Assembly (NCBI GenBank): GCA_040389445.1
Contig: JAZJZX010000013.1
Location: forward strand, 124,001 to 188,000
Reading direction: 5' to 3'
Length of the DNA: 64,000 nucleotides
Origin: UBA5189 sp040389445
GTDB taxonomy: Bacteria > Chloroflexota > Limnocylindria > Limnocylindrales > CSP1-4
The translations under genes were made by a program, and so were the position numbers. Under the pieces are notes generated by a model. That model made no database searches. It was not told the DNA's origin and was given only the letters and a program-made list of their open reading frames with translations. Position 1 is the stretch's first letter; each line of letters starts with the position of its first letter. Below, in pieces: positions 24,313-33,022 of this stretch.

Positions 24313-24731
24313 TGGATGTCATAGGCGGCACGAGCCAGCATCGCCAGTCCCACGCCGGTTACCCACAGGCCGGGGCCGTTGGTGAAGACCGCGGCGGGCT
24401 CCGGAAAGGCGAGCGCTCCAATGGCGGCGAGGTCCACGACGCGAATGACGAACGCCAGCCATCCAACCACGGCCAGCAACGCATAGGCCGGCCAGCGGTC
24501 GGCACTCACCGGGCGGTCCGTGGCATACGGGAGCGTGACGATCGCGATGGTCACCAGGGCGACGACGAAGACCACGATCCCCATCCCCTCGAACGCGTTG
24601 CCGCCGATCTCGGGGAGCCCGTTCGCCCCACCCACGCTCCACCATCGAAGCAGGCAGCCGACCAGGACCACGGCCGCGCCGAGCGCGGCAAGAATCCGCG
24701 ACCGTCCGACCGGGCGTCGATGGGCAGTCAT
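24291..24731 (-). CDS. Four-helix membrane protein, unknown
   Basis: 146 residues with four predicted membrane helices (near 12-27, 50-68, 80-98 and 119-137) and no catalytic motif. RWWSVGGANGLPEIGGNAFEGMG lies outside between helices 1 and 2, a layout seen in many small actinobacterial/Chloroflexi membrane proteins. The ATG overlaps the hpt stop (ATGA), so it is co-translated with hpt. Confidence 0.6.
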   Translation of the reverse strand: MTAHRRPVGRSRILAALGAAVVLVGCLLRWWSVGGANGLPEIGGNAFEGMGIVVFVVALVTIAIVTLPYATDRPVSADRWPAYALLAVVGWLAFVIRVVDLAAIGALAFPEPAAVFTNGPGLWVTGVGLAMLARAAYDIHQEPGIR

Positions 24732-25294
24732 TCGGGTGTCGTGTAGACCTCGGGCCTGAGTACGCCGACGAATCGGAGATTCCGGTAGAGCTCGTTGTAA
24801 TCGAGACCGTAGCCGACGACGAACTGATCCGGAATGGTGAAGCCGGTGTAGTCCACCGGGATCTCCACGAGCCGGCGGGCGGGCTTGTCCAGGAGCGTGC
24901 AGATGCGCAGCGACGCGGGCTTCTTGCCCCCGAGGTAGCGGACGAGGTAGTTGAGGGTCAGGCCCGTGTCGATGATGTCCTCGCAGATGAGGACTTCCTC
25001 GCCCTCGATCGTCGTCGAGAGGTCCTTCAGGATCCGGACCAGCCCGGACGACTCGGTGGTGGCCCCGCCGTACGAACTGACCTCCATGAGGTCGATCCGG
25101 ACCGGCAGCGATATCGCGCGCATCAGATCGGCCATGAACGGGAGCGATCCCTTGAGCACGCTCACCAGCGTCAGCCGGCGCCCTGCGTAGTCGGCGCTGA
25201 TCTGCGCACCCAGCTCAACGATCCGGGCCTGGATCTGCCGTTCGTCGAGCAGGATATCGCCGATGTCGGCCATGAGATCGTGGGGGGTGGTCAT
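24728..25294 (-). CDS. hpt: Hypoxanthine phosphoribosyltransferase
   Basis: 188 residues, normal length. PRPP-binding signature VLICEDIIDTGLTL, flexible loop MEVSSYGGATTESSG, VLKGSLPFMADLMR and the C-terminal IPDQFVVGYGLDYNELYRNL. It salvages hypoxanthine and guanine to IMP and GMP in the cytoplasm. Start ATG at 25294 overlaps the preceding gene's stop (ATGA). Confidence 0.97.
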   Translation of the reverse strand: MTTPHDLMADIGDILLDERQIQARIVELGAQISADYAGRRLTLVSVLKGSLPFMADLMRAISLPVRIDLMEVSSYGGATTESSGLVRILKDLSTTIEGEEVLICEDIIDTGLTLNYLVRYLGGKKPASLRICTLLDKPARRLVEIPVDYTGFTIPDQFVVGYGLDYNELYRNLRFVGVLRPEVYTTPE

Positions 25295-25965
25295 CGGTCG
25301 CCGCGTTCCTCCTCGTTGACGGCCGGGCCTCCGGCCGGGTCGAATCGGTGCCTGCCTCCGCCAGTCCGTGCGCCGTGCGCGGCCGCGAGCATATCGGGAT
25401 GCGGCGAAGTCGCTCGTCGGACCCGCCGCCGCCGCTGGCCGGACAGGCTCGGCAGCGTGTCCGGAGCAACGAGGACCTCGGCAAGAACGCCACCGAGGGC
25501 CTTGGGGCTTCGATCGGGCGAGATCTGGCCGAGCGTGCCGGACAGCGAGTCGGCCAGCGCCAGGCGACCGTACTTGAGCATCATGGCCCGGAAGTCACGC
25601 GCATAGAACAACTTGATGCGAATGGCCGGGTAGAGCTCCCGGAGACGGCGCAGCTTGCGATTCTTCTTCCTGACCAGGCGCTGCTTCAGCGTCGTCATCT
25701 CGAGATACAGATCCAGCTCCGGAAGGTAGAAGTCCGGCGAAAAGCTCTCGACGACGGCACCCTCGAGGTTCCAGAGGATGGGGAACGTCTTCGGCTCGTA
25801 CTCCCAGCGCACGGCATAGAAGTCGAGGATTCGGGCCATCTCGGCCTCGCTGGCGTGGGCGAAGACCGGCCACGCACGGCCGGACGCGTCCCGTGCCGCG
25901 GGAACCGCCAGGGTGCCCGGCACAGCCGGTGTTCCGACTGCCCGTGGGGACGCAGCTGCCGTCAT
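25291..25965 (-). CDS. Possible nuclease-fold protein upstream of hpt
   Basis: 224 residues. A central domain reads ILDFYAVRWEYEPKTFPI, then FSPDFYLPELDLYLEMTT and a basic helix KQRLVRKKNRKLRRLRELYP followed by IKLFYARDF. The PDF...LEM pattern resembles endonuclease-fold enzymes of the Vsr/TnsA type, but the lysine expected after the glutamate is not in place (EMTT), so it may be inactive. N- and C-termini are Ala/Pro- and Arg-rich. It overlaps genes on both sides (ATGA) and belongs to one unit with a zinc-ribbon protein, hpt and a membrane protein. Confidence 0.6.
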   Translation of the reverse strand: MTAAASPRAVGTPAVPGTLAVPAARDASGRAWPVFAHASEAEMARILDFYAVRWEYEPKTFPILWNLEGAVVESFSPDFYLPELDLYLEMTTLKQRLVRKKNRKLRRLRELYPAIRIKLFYARDFRAMMLKYGRLALADSLSGTLGQISPDRSPKALGGVLAEVLVAPDTLPSLSGQRRRRVRRATSPHPDMLAAAHGARTGGGRHRFDPAGGPAVNEEERGDR

Positions 25966-26291
25966 CCGCGCCTGCCGCCATCCATCGACGGCGGGGCCCC
26001 GCCGGGCGCGAACAGCGTCCCGAGATCGCCCTGCCAGGAGGCAAGGTATTCGTGCACGTCGAGAACGTCGTCGGCCGTGATCGCAGGCGGGTCTGGGATT
26101 GCCACCGCTGCGGGCGGCGTGTCGGCCAGGAACTCGAGCGTGGTGCTGCCGCAGCGAACGCACGCGACCTGGATGAAGGTGAGGTTCTCCCGGCGTGCCA
26201 GGAGCCGGATCCGATCGCCGGGGACGGACTCGTCGCAGACGGTGCAGGCCAGACCGTCGGGAAGCGCGCGCAGGTGGTCGCGGGGATCCAT
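25962..26291 (-). CDS. Zinc-ribbon-like small protein
   Basis: 109 residues. Two CxxC knuckles (ACTVCDES and ACVRCGST, about 24 residues apart) suggest one zinc ribbon, followed by an acidic, Ala/Pro-rich C-terminal half with ADDVLDVHEYLASWQGDL. ATG at 26291 is chosen because the frame upstream is low-complexity. First gene of the four-gene unit ending with the membrane protein at 24291. Function unknown. Confidence 0.6.
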   Translation of the reverse strand: MDPRDHLRALPDGLACTVCDESVPGDRIRLLARRENLTFIQVACVRCGSTTLEFLADTPPAAVAIPDPPAITADDVLDVHEYLASWQGDLGTLFAPGGAPPSMDGGRRG

Positions 26292-26350
26292 CCACGTGGA
26301 GTGTAGCGGACGGGCCCGAACGGCGGCGGGACCTGTACGGCCTTGCCCCC

Positions 26351-26369
26351 GATACCCCCAGGGGGTATC
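26351..26369 (+). promoter_or_regulatory. Palindromic CsoR-type operator
   Basis: GATACCCCCAGGGGGTATC is a perfect palindrome with nine-base arms around a central A, 58 bases upstream of csoR. G-tract/C-tract palindromes flanked by TA are typical CsoR/RcnR operators, so autoregulation is likely. Confidence 0.8.
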
Positions 26370-26426
26370 ATGCGGAAGTACCGGACCACCGCGTCCCCCG
26401 GGGCCCCACGGAGTTGACCGAGACCC

Positions 26427-26807
26427 ATGTCCACGACCCAGGAACCCACAGGCGGCCACGCGGGAGGCGGCCACGCGGCAGGCGGCCACGCGTCAGGCGG
26501 CGATACGTTCCGCCACAGCTATTCCAGGGACAAGGCGCAGCTCGTCCGTCGACTCGCACGGATCGAGGGCCAGGTCCGCGGTATCGCCCGGATGATCGAG
26601 CGCGAGGAATATTGCGTCGACATCCTCCAGCAGACCTCGGCCCTGCGGGCTGCCGTCGACTCGCTCGCGATCCTGGTCCTCGAGGACCACGTCCAGGGCT
26701 GCGTCCGAACCGCGGCCGAGCATGGTGACGCCGATCGCTACGTGGAAGAGGTCGTCGATGTCGTGCGCCGGACGCTGGGCCGGCCGGTGCGCGGCGGCAA
26801 GGCCTGA
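26427..26807 (+). CDS. csoR: CsoR-family copper-sensing repressor
   Basis: 126 residues. The DUF156 helix bundle starts at about 35 (LVRRLARIEGQVRGIARMIE). The Cu(I) ligand set is present: Cys63 (EEYCVDIL), His88 and Cys92 (LEDHVQGCV). A Gly/His-rich N-terminal tail (GGHAGGGHAAGGHASGG) is an extra, maybe a metal scavenger; it is encoded by short repeats. A palindromic operator lies just upstream. No copper gene follows directly: the next gene on the same strand is rsmG, so CsoR may act on itself and on distant targets. Confidence 0.93.
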   Translation: MSTTQEPTGGHAGGGHAAGGHASGGDTFRHSYSRDKAQLVRRLARIEGQVRGIARMIEREEYCVDILQQTSALRAAVDSLAILVLEDHVQGCVRTAAEHGDADRYVEEVVDVVRRTLGRPVRGGKA

Positions 26808-26868
26808 CCGCGGCCGCCGCAACCCTGAGCGCGGCCGCCACAACCCGGAGCGCGGCCGCCGCGACCCT
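26806..26868. repeat. Three 21-bp tandem repeats at the csoR stop codon
   Basis: Three 21-bp units of the form GAGCGCGGCCGCCGCAACCCT, with one to three differences each, begin at the csoR stop codon. Confidence 0.65.
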
Positions 26869-27150
26869 GAGCGCCTGAGCCAGGCCGGCGGCCCGGGCGA
26901 GTTATCCACCGGGCACGCGTTGAATCCGCACGCAGGCGTGGATAACCCGGTTGACGCCGGCGGCCCTGGCTCGTAGCGTCCGGCATCCGCACCGATGTGG
27001 CTTCGGGGGGCGCACTGCACGAGGGGCACGGGGAAACCCGGCCATGAAACCGAGCGCAGGGCGAGAGACCGGCGCCACGGCTGCGCAACGAACGTCGTCG
27101 CCGGGGGCGGCTCTCGTGGTGGCTGAACATCCCGATCGGGGGACGCAGGC
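26808..27150. other. Intergenic region between csoR and rsmG
   Basis: About 340 bases. It contains most of the 21-bp repeats, a pair of inverted DnaA-box-like sites (26901-26946), and about 200 bases in which no convincing gene or known RNA was recognised. A short open frame ending at 27154 has poor codon bias. Confidence 0.5.
26901..26946. promoter_or_regulatory. Inverted pair of DnaA-box-like sequences
   Basis: GTTATCCAC (26901-26909) and its exact reverse complement GTGGATAAC (26938-26946) are 28 bases apart. Both contain TTATCCAC, eight of nine bases of the DnaA box TTATCCACA. Their position before rsmG, a gene often near oriC, makes DnaA binding plausible, but two boxes do not make an origin. 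Confidence 0.4.
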
Positions 27151-27933
27151 CTGAACGACCATCGAGATCCGCTCCCGACGCGCGTCGACGGGCTCCCAGA
27201 TCTGCCGTCGGCCTATCACGCCGCGCTGCGGCCGGCCCTGGCAGCCCTCGCCGCCGCCGACGTCCATCTCGACCCCGCGGCACGCGTCGCGATCGATGAT
27301 CACCTCCGGCTCCTGACCGCCTGGAACGTGGCCATCAACCTGACCGCGATCGACGATCCTGAAGGCATGGCGCGGCTGCACGTTGCCGACAGCCTGGCCG
27401 CGATTCCCGTCCTTCGGGAGGGCCGTCACGACAGGCTCGTCGATCTTGGATCGGGCGCCGGCTTCCCGGGGCTCCCCCTGGCGGCGGCACTCGCCGGGAT
27501 GCGCGTCATGCTCGTCGAATCGGTCGGCAAGAAGGCGAGCTTCCTTCAGGCGGTCGCCGGCGCGACGGGACTCTCGGATCGGGTGACCGTCCAGACCGCC
27601 CGAGCGGAAGCCCTGGCGCCCGGACAGTGGGATGTCGTCACGGCAAGAGCCGTGGGGACCCTGGCCGACCTTGTCGAGCTCGGCCTGCCGCTGCTGGCCG
27701 AAGGGGGGCGCCTGATCGCGTGGAAGCGCGGTGATCTCGCCGCTGAGCTGGCCGCAGCCGGCCGCGCAGCACGTGCCCTCGGCGGTTCGGTTCCCCGCTG
27801 GCACCCCCATTCGGCGATCGTCGCCCAGGCCGGACGGCTGGTGGGCCACGGTGTGGTGGTCGTCGAGAAGCTGGCGGCAACGCCGGGTGGGTTCCCGCGC
27901 GATCCCGCGGCACGGAAGCGACGGCCATGGTGA
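27151..27933 (+). CDS. rsmG: 16S rRNA (guanine-N7) methyltransferase, apparent CTG start
   Basis: 260 residues if begun at CTG 27151. SAM-binding motif LVDLGSGAGFPGLPLA, and the N-terminal family phrase LLTAWNVAINLTAIDDPEG. It methylates the 530 loop of 16S rRNA. No ATG, GTG or TTG exists between the in-frame stop at 27124 and GTG 27328, and that GTG lies inside the conserved NVAINLT phrase. CTG 27151 has GGGGGA seven bases upstream. So either a CTG start or a sequence error upstream. The C-terminus ends with a basic tail. Confidence 0.85.
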   Translation: MNDHRDPLPTRVDGLPDLPSAYHAALRPALAALAAADVHLDPAARVAIDDHLRLLTAWNVAINLTAIDDPEGMARLHVADSLAAIPVLREGRHDRLVDLGSGAGFPGLPLAAALAGMRVMLVESVGKKASFLQAVAGATGLSDRVTVQTARAEALAPGQWDVVTARAVGTLADLVELGLPLLAEGGRLIAWKRGDLAAELAAAGRAARALGGSVPRWHPHSAIVAQAGRLVGHGVVVVEKLAATPGGFPRDPAARKRRPW

Positions 27934-27960
27934 CGAACGCCCCTGCTACGCTGGCAGGCC

Positions 27961-28683
27961 ATGCGATTCGCCGTTCTTTCAGACATCCATTCGAACCTGC
28001 CCGCCCTGGACGCGGCCGTGCGAGCGGCCGGCTCGGTTGACGGCATCTGGCATCTCGGCGACGTGGTCGGCTACGGCCCGGATCCAGATCTCGTCGTGCG
28101 GCGACTGGAGCAGCTTGGGGCGTCCGGTGTCCAGGGCAACCACGACGCAGCGGCGCTCGGCGGCGAGGAAATCAACTGGTTCAACCCCGATGCGCGGCGG
28201 GCGATGGAATGGACGCGCTCCACCATCACCGCCGCGACGCGAACCTGGCTCGCGGCGCTGCCGGAGACCCTGAGCGTCGGGGATTGCACACTCGTCCACG
28301 GCAGCCCACGCGATCCGATGTGGGAGTACATCACGTCCGTACCGGTCGCCCGTGCCAACCTCCAGGCCCTCGGGGCGCGGATCGGGCTTCACGGCCACAC
28401 GCATCTGCCGATGGCCTGGATCGAGGAGGACGGCTCGATCGAGGTTGTCAGCCCGGGCGATGGGTCGGTCCTCGGTCTTCGGGGGCGACGCGCCCTGGTG
28501 AACCCGGGGAGTGTCGGCCAGCCCCGGGACGGCGACCCACGGGCGTCCTACATGATCCTGGACACGGAGGAGGACACGATCTCCTGGCACCGCACGAGCT
28601 ATGACATCGGCGTCGTGCAGCAGGCGATGCAGGCGGCCGGTCTGCCGCCGAACCTGGTGACGCGGCTGAGCGTCGGTTCCTGA
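27961..28683 (+). CDS. Metallophosphoesterase (YfcE/diadenosine-tetraphosphatase type)
   Basis: 240 residues. All metal-binding motifs are visible: DIHSN near the start, GDVVGYGPDP, GNHDAA, VHGSPRD, and GLHGHTHLPM, ending with NPGSVGQPRDGDP. This pattern belongs to the calcineurin-like phosphodiesterases of the YfcE/MJ0936 group. It lies 27 bases after rsmG and may be co-transcribed. Substrate unknown. Confidence 0.92.
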   Translation: MRFAVLSDIHSNLPALDAAVRAAGSVDGIWHLGDVVGYGPDPDLVVRRLEQLGASGVQGNHDAAALGGEEINWFNPDARRAMEWTRSTITAATRTWLAALPETLSVGDCTLVHGSPRDPMWEYITSVPVARANLQALGARIGLHGHTHLPMAWIEEDGSIEVVSPGDGSVLGLRGRRALVNPGSVGQPRDGDPRASYMILDTEEDTISWHRTSYDIGVVQQAMQAAGLPPNLVTRLSVGS

Positions 28684-28695
28684 CCGGCCCACGAG

Positions 28696-30705
28696 ATGAT
28701 CGGCGGAAGACAGCCTCTTCGCGGCAGGAAGCTCGGCGATCGGCGCATCCGTGTCGAGCGGCCGCACGCCGCCTACTTCCGCTGGAGCGGAAAGGGCGTG
28801 ATGACCGCCAAGGCGGCGGCCAGCACCCCGACGACGGGGTTCGGCCGGGTCATGGCCGCGACGCGACGCGTCCTCCTCGGCCGTCCCCTCGCATCCGACG
28901 AGGAGATCGGCGAGCGCCTGTCCAAGAAGAAGGCCCTGGCCATCTTCAGCTCCGACGCGATCTCCTCGTCGGCCTATGCCACCGAGGAGATCCTTCGTGT
29001 CCTGATCCTCGGCGGGGCGGCCGCACTCGCGTTCGGCCTGCAGGTTTCCATTCTGATCGTGGTGCTGCTGGTCGCGGTGGCGATCAGCTACCGCCAGGTG
29101 TGCATCGCCTACCCGACCGGCGGCGGCTCCTATTCCGTTTCGAAGCGAAACTTCGGCCGGAACGCCTCACTCGTCGCCGCCTCGGCGCTGCTCATCGACT
29201 ACATCCTGACGGTGGCCGTTTCAACGACATCGGCCGTTGAGCAGATCACGTCCGCCCTGCCCGAACTCATCGACGAGCGGGTGATCATCGGGATCGCGGC
29301 CATCTCCCTGATCACCATCGGCAACCTCCGGGGACTGCGAGAGGCCGGCAACATCTTCGCCATCCCGACCTACCTGTTCGTGGGTTCGTCCCTCCTCATG
29401 ATCGCGATCGGGACCTTCCGGATCGTGATCGGCGGCGAGCACGCGGACTTCTCGGCCGGGATTGCCGAGCAGGCAGGGCGGGTTCCGGAGCAAGTGGGGA
29501 TCCTGCTGCTCCTTCGCGCCTTCGCGGCCGGAGCCGTCGCGTTGACGGGAACCGAGGCCATCGCCACCGGGGTGCCGGCGTTCAAGCCGCCGGAAGCCAG
29601 GAACGCGGCCACCACGCTCGGTTTCATGGCCGTGCTGCTCGGGGTGTTGTTCATCGGAATCACGTTCCTGGCCGTCAACTTCGGGATCACCCACCTGGAG
29701 GAGCCGGCGAAGCAGACCGTGATCAGCCAGGTCGCGCGGCGCGTCTACGGAGACGGCACCATCCCGTTCTTCCTCTTCCAGTCGTTCACCGCGTTGTTGC
29801 TCTTCCTTGCGGCGAACACGAGCTTCAACGCGTTCCCGCGCCTGCTGGCCATTCTCGCCGGCGATTCCCACATGCCCCGCCAGTTCGGTCTCCGCGGCGA
29901 TCGGCTGGCCTATTCCTACGGGATCATCGTCCTCGGCCTGGTGGCATCCGTCCTGATCTTCCTCTTCAAGGGCGAAACGCATCTGCTGATCCCGCTGTAT
30001 GCCGTCGGCGTGTTCATCGACTTCACGATCAGCCAGGCGGGCATGATCCGGCACTGGCTGCGCGAACGGCCGGCAGGCTGGCAGCGCCGGCTCGCGATCA
30101 ATGCCTTCGGATGCGTCCTGACGGCGATCGTGGCCGTGGTCGTCGCGGTGGCCAAGGCACCCGCTTCGCTGATCGTCCTCTTCCTCATCCCGTGTCTCGT
30201 GCTCCTGATGTTGTCGATCCGCCGCCAATACGAGGGGCAGGCGGAGGAATTGCACGTTCGCGAGGACATCGTCTTTGCCGGGCCGCATCGCGAGCAGCGA
30301 GCCGTCGTCCCGGTGAACGGGATCAATCGCGCGGTCGTGCAGGCGGTGACCTTCGCCAGGACGATCGCCGCCGATGTCCGCGCGGTCTACGTGACCGTGG
30401 ATCCCGAGGAGGCGGAGGCCATGGCGCGGCGCTGGGAGCGGCAACTGCCCGGCGTCCCCCTCGTCATCGTCGAGTCGCCCTATCGGGCGATCGCTGAACC
30501 ATTCGTGGCCTATCTCGACGTCCTCGCCGAGTCGTGGCCACCCGATCGCGAGACACCCATGACGATCGTGGTGCTCCCCGAGTACGTCGCCAAGCACTGG
30601 TGGGACCGGCTGCTGTATAACCAGACGGCAAAAAGTGTCAAGGGCGCCCTCGTGGGTCGCGAACACACCGTCATCGCCGACGTCCCGTACCGCCGCGATC
30701 ACTGA
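28696..30705 (+). CDS. KimA-like potassium/amino-acid permease (copy 1)
   Basis: 669 residues. An N-terminal basic segment is followed by KKKALAIFSSDAISSSAYATEEIL, the hallmark of KimA (YdaO) K+ importers in the APC superfamily. About twelve helices run to residue 520, with TGTEAIATGVPAFKPPEARNA and LAANTSFNAFPRLLAILA. The C-terminal 150 residues form a USP-like cytoplasmic domain (VPVNGINRAVVQAVTFAR), which in Bacillus KimA binds c-di-AMP. Only 40 bases separate it from its paralogue. High-affinity potassium uptake is likely; an amino-acid substrate cannot be excluded. Confidence 0.85.
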   Translation: MIGGRQPLRGRKLGDRRIRVERPHAAYFRWSGKGVMTAKAAASTPTTGFGRVMAATRRVLLGRPLASDEEIGERLSKKKALAIFSSDAISSSAYATEEILRVLILGGAAALAFGLQVSILIVVLLVAVAISYRQVCIAYPTGGGSYSVSKRNFGRNASLVAASALLIDYILTVAVSTTSAVEQITSALPELIDERVIIGIAAISLITIGNLRGLREAGNIFAIPTYLFVGSSLLMIAIGTFRIVIGGEHADFSAGIAEQAGRVPEQVGILLLLRAFAAGAVALTGTEAIATGVPAFKPPEARNAATTLGFMAVLLGVLFIGITFLAVNFGITHLEEPAKQTVISQVARRVYGDGTIPFFLFQSFTALLLFLAANTSFNAFPRLLAILAGDSHMPRQFGLRGDRLAYSYGIIVLGLVASVLIFLFKGETHLLIPLYAVGVFIDFTISQAGMIRHWLRERPAGWQRRLAINAFGCVLTAIVAVVVAVAKAPASLIVLFLIPCLVLLMLSIRRQYEGQAEELHVREDIVFAGPHREQRAVVPVNGINRAVVQAVTFARTIAADVRAVYVTVDPEEAEAMARRWERQLPGVPLVIVESPYRAIAEPFVAYLDVLAESWPPDRETPMTIVVLPEYVAKHWWDRLLYNQTAKSVKGALVGREHTVIADVPYRRDH

Positions 30706-30745
30706 TCGACGGCGACGGCGCCCGGCGGCGCGAGCAGGGAGCAGG

Positions 30746-32875
30746 ATGATCGGAGGCCGGCGGCCGATGCGCGGCCGCAAGCTCGCAGATCGGCGCGTCC
30801 GGGTGGAGCGTCCACATTCCCCGTACTTCCGCTACACGGGACCGGGTCAGCTGGTCGCCAAGGCGGCTGCCAGCGGTGCCACGACTCCCGGCGGACGGTT
30901 CCTTGCCCGGGTGCGTGGATACCTGTTCGGCCGTCCGCTGGCCCTGGAGGAGGAGGCCGGCGAGCGACTGCCAAAGAAGCAGGCCCTTGCGATCTTCAGC
31001 TCCGATGCGATTTCCTCGTCCGCCTACGCGACGGAGGAAATCCTCCGCGTCCTCGTCCTCGCCGGATCGGGGGCCATCCTGGTTTCGATCCCGATTGCCA
31101 TCGGGATCAGCGTCCTCCTGGCGGTGGTGGCGCTTTCCTATCGACAGATCTGCCGGGCCTATCCCAACGGCGGCGGCGCCTATGCCGTGGCCAAGGAGAA
31201 CATCGGAGCGGTGGCCTCGCTCGTCGCCGCGGCGGCGCTCCTGATCGACTACGTCATGACGGTTGCGGTCTCGACGGCCTCGGCCATTGCCCAGACCTAT
31301 TCGGTCGTTCCGGGCCTCTACGACATCCGGGTCGAGATCGCGGTGGTCGCCATCGCCCTGATCACCGTGGCCAACCTCCGCGGCCTCCGCGAGTCGGGCA
31401 ACATCTTCGCCGTCCCGACGTACCTGTTTCTCGGACTCGCCCTGCTCATGGTGGCGATGGGAGTCTTCCGGATCGTCACGGGCACGGCCGTCGACGTGGT
31501 CCAGCGCGACGCGGTGGAATTCGGCACCCACGACATCGGGCTCTTCCTGCTCCTCAAGGCCTTTGCCTCCGGTTCCGTTGCCCTGACGGGAACGGAGGCC
31601 ATCGCCAACGGCGTTCCGGCGTTCAAGCCGCCCGAGTCGAGGAACGCCTCGAACACGCTGGTTGCGATGGCCATCCTCCTCGGCATCCTGTTTCTCGGGA
31701 TGACGGTCGTGGCGGACGGTTTCGGGATCCTGCCGAGCGAGGAGGGTGGGCAGACCGTGGTCGCCCTCATCGCGACGGTGATCTTCGGGGCCGGCTCACC
31801 GCTCTTCTATGCCTTCCAGTCCGCCACCGCGCTGATCCTGTTCCTGGCGGCGAACACCAGCTTCAATGCCTTCCCCCGCCTGGCCGCGCTCCTGGCCGAG
31901 GACGGCTACATGCCGCGCCAGTTCAGCTTCCGGGGGGATCGACTCGCCTTCTCGTGGGGGATCGTCCTTCTCGCCTCGATCGCGGCGCTCCTGCTCGCCC
32001 TGTTCGAGGGCGACACGCATTCCCTGATCCCGCTCTACTCGGTGGGCGTGTTCGTGGTCTTCACGCTCTCGCAGGGCGGCATGGTCCGCCACTGGCTGGC
32101 AGAGCGATCCGCGGGTTGGGTCTGGCGAGCCTCGATCAACGCCGTCGGCGCGGTCCTGACGTTCGTCGTCCTCGTCGTCGTCACGAGCGTGAAGTTTCTC
32201 GACGGCGCCTGGCTCGTCGTCATCCTCATCCCGACCCTCGTGGCGATGATGCTGTTCATCCACCGGCAGTACGCTCGGAGCACCGCGGAACTGGCCGTTC
32301 GCCCGGACTTCGTGGCAGGGCCCCCGATTCGCGAGGAGCGGGTGGTGGTGCCCGTGGCGGGGATCAACCGGGCGGTCATCCAGGCGATCAACGTGGCAAG
32401 AACGGTCGCGGACGATGTCCGTGCCGTCTTCATCTTCGACGACCCGGAGCGAGTGGCCGGCGTCCGATCGGACTGGGAGCGGCAGATTCCCGGTGTCCCG
32501 CTGGTCGTCATCGAGTCGCCGTACCGCGCCCTGGCCGGCCCACTCATCGCCTACCTGGACGTCCTGGATCGAGCGTGGCCGCCCGACCGGCCATCACCCG
32601 TGACGTTCGTCGTGATCCCCGAGTACGTGGCCAAGAGCTGGTGGGAGCGCGTCCTGTACAACCAGTCGTCCCGGCGCCTGCGGACGCTCCTCCTCGGCCG
32701 GCCGCACACGGTCGTGGTGAACGTGCCCTATCGCCGCGACGATCCGGAGGCATTCGAACTGCACGGCCGGGAAACGGGTGGCCGTGACGCCGGCCGTGAC
32801 GCCGGCCGTGACGCCGGCCGTGACGCCGGCCGGGACGGCGGCGGCCGGGACGACGGCGGCGGTGCCGACACCTGA
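30746..32875 (+). CDS. KimA-like potassium/amino-acid permease (copy 2)
   Basis: 709 residues, the same layout and the same unusual N-terminus (MIGGRRPMRGRKLADRR) as copy 1, so a tandem duplication. PKKQALAIFSSDAISSSAYATEEI would span the family motif; FKPPESRNASNTL and LAANTSFNAFPRLAALLAED are also conserved. It differs at its end: after the USP-like domain comes a tail of repeated GRDA units encoded by 12-bp repeats. GGAGCAGG precedes the ATG. The tail may be disordered and variable. Confidence 0.85.
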   Translation: MIGGRRPMRGRKLADRRVRVERPHSPYFRYTGPGQLVAKAAASGATTPGGRFLARVRGYLFGRPLALEEEAGERLPKKQALAIFSSDAISSSAYATEEILRVLVLAGSGAILVSIPIAIGISVLLAVVALSYRQICRAYPNGGGAYAVAKENIGAVASLVAAAALLIDYVMTVAVSTASAIAQTYSVVPGLYDIRVEIAVVAIALITVANLRGLRESGNIFAVPTYLFLGLALLMVAMGVFRIVTGTAVDVVQRDAVEFGTHDIGLFLLLKAFASGSVALTGTEAIANGVPAFKPPESRNASNTLVAMAILLGILFLGMTVVADGFGILPSEEGGQTVVALIATVIFGAGSPLFYAFQSATALILFLAANTSFNAFPRLAALLAEDGYMPRQFSFRGDRLAFSWGIVLLASIAALLLALFEGDTHSLIPLYSVGVFVVFTLSQGGMVRHWLAERSAGWVWRASINAVGAVLTFVVLVVVTSVKFLDGAWLVVILIPTLVAMMLFIHRQYARSTAELAVRPDFVAGPPIREERVVVPVAGINRAVIQAINVARTVADDVRAVFIFDDPERVAGVRSDWERQIPGVPLVVIESPYRALAGPLIAYLDVLDRAWPPDRPSPVTFVVIPEYVAKSWWERVLYNQSSRRLRTLLLGRPHTVVVNVPYRRDDPEAFELHGRETGGRDAGRDAGRDAGRDAGRDGGGRDDGGGADT
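32780..32839. repeat. 12-bp tandem repeats encoding a GRDA tail
   Basis: Four perfect copies of GGCCGTGACGCC and one degenerate copy follow head to tail within the end of the second permease gene. Each unit encodes Gly-Arg-Asp-Ala. Confidence 0.85.
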
Positions 32876-33022
32876 GTCCGCGCCGTTGGCAGCCCCTACC
32901 CGCCAGGGACGTGCGGCTGCGCCCGACAAGCGGTGGTATCGTGACCGCCGCGACGGCCCCTCCCGGGGCCCGAATCCCGCGGGCCCGATGTCCCGCACCA
33001 GCCGAGGCGGTCTGCCAGACCG

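Noticed and set aside
26960..27150. Possible riboswitch or structured RNA before rsmG
   Set aside because: Looked for cobalamin, SAM and RNase P consensus segments on both strands and saw none.
26951..27154. 67-residue frame ending in CTGA at the rsmG start
   Set aside because: Its position suggests coupling to rsmG, but third codon positions are much less GC-rich than in real neighbours and the product is low complexity.
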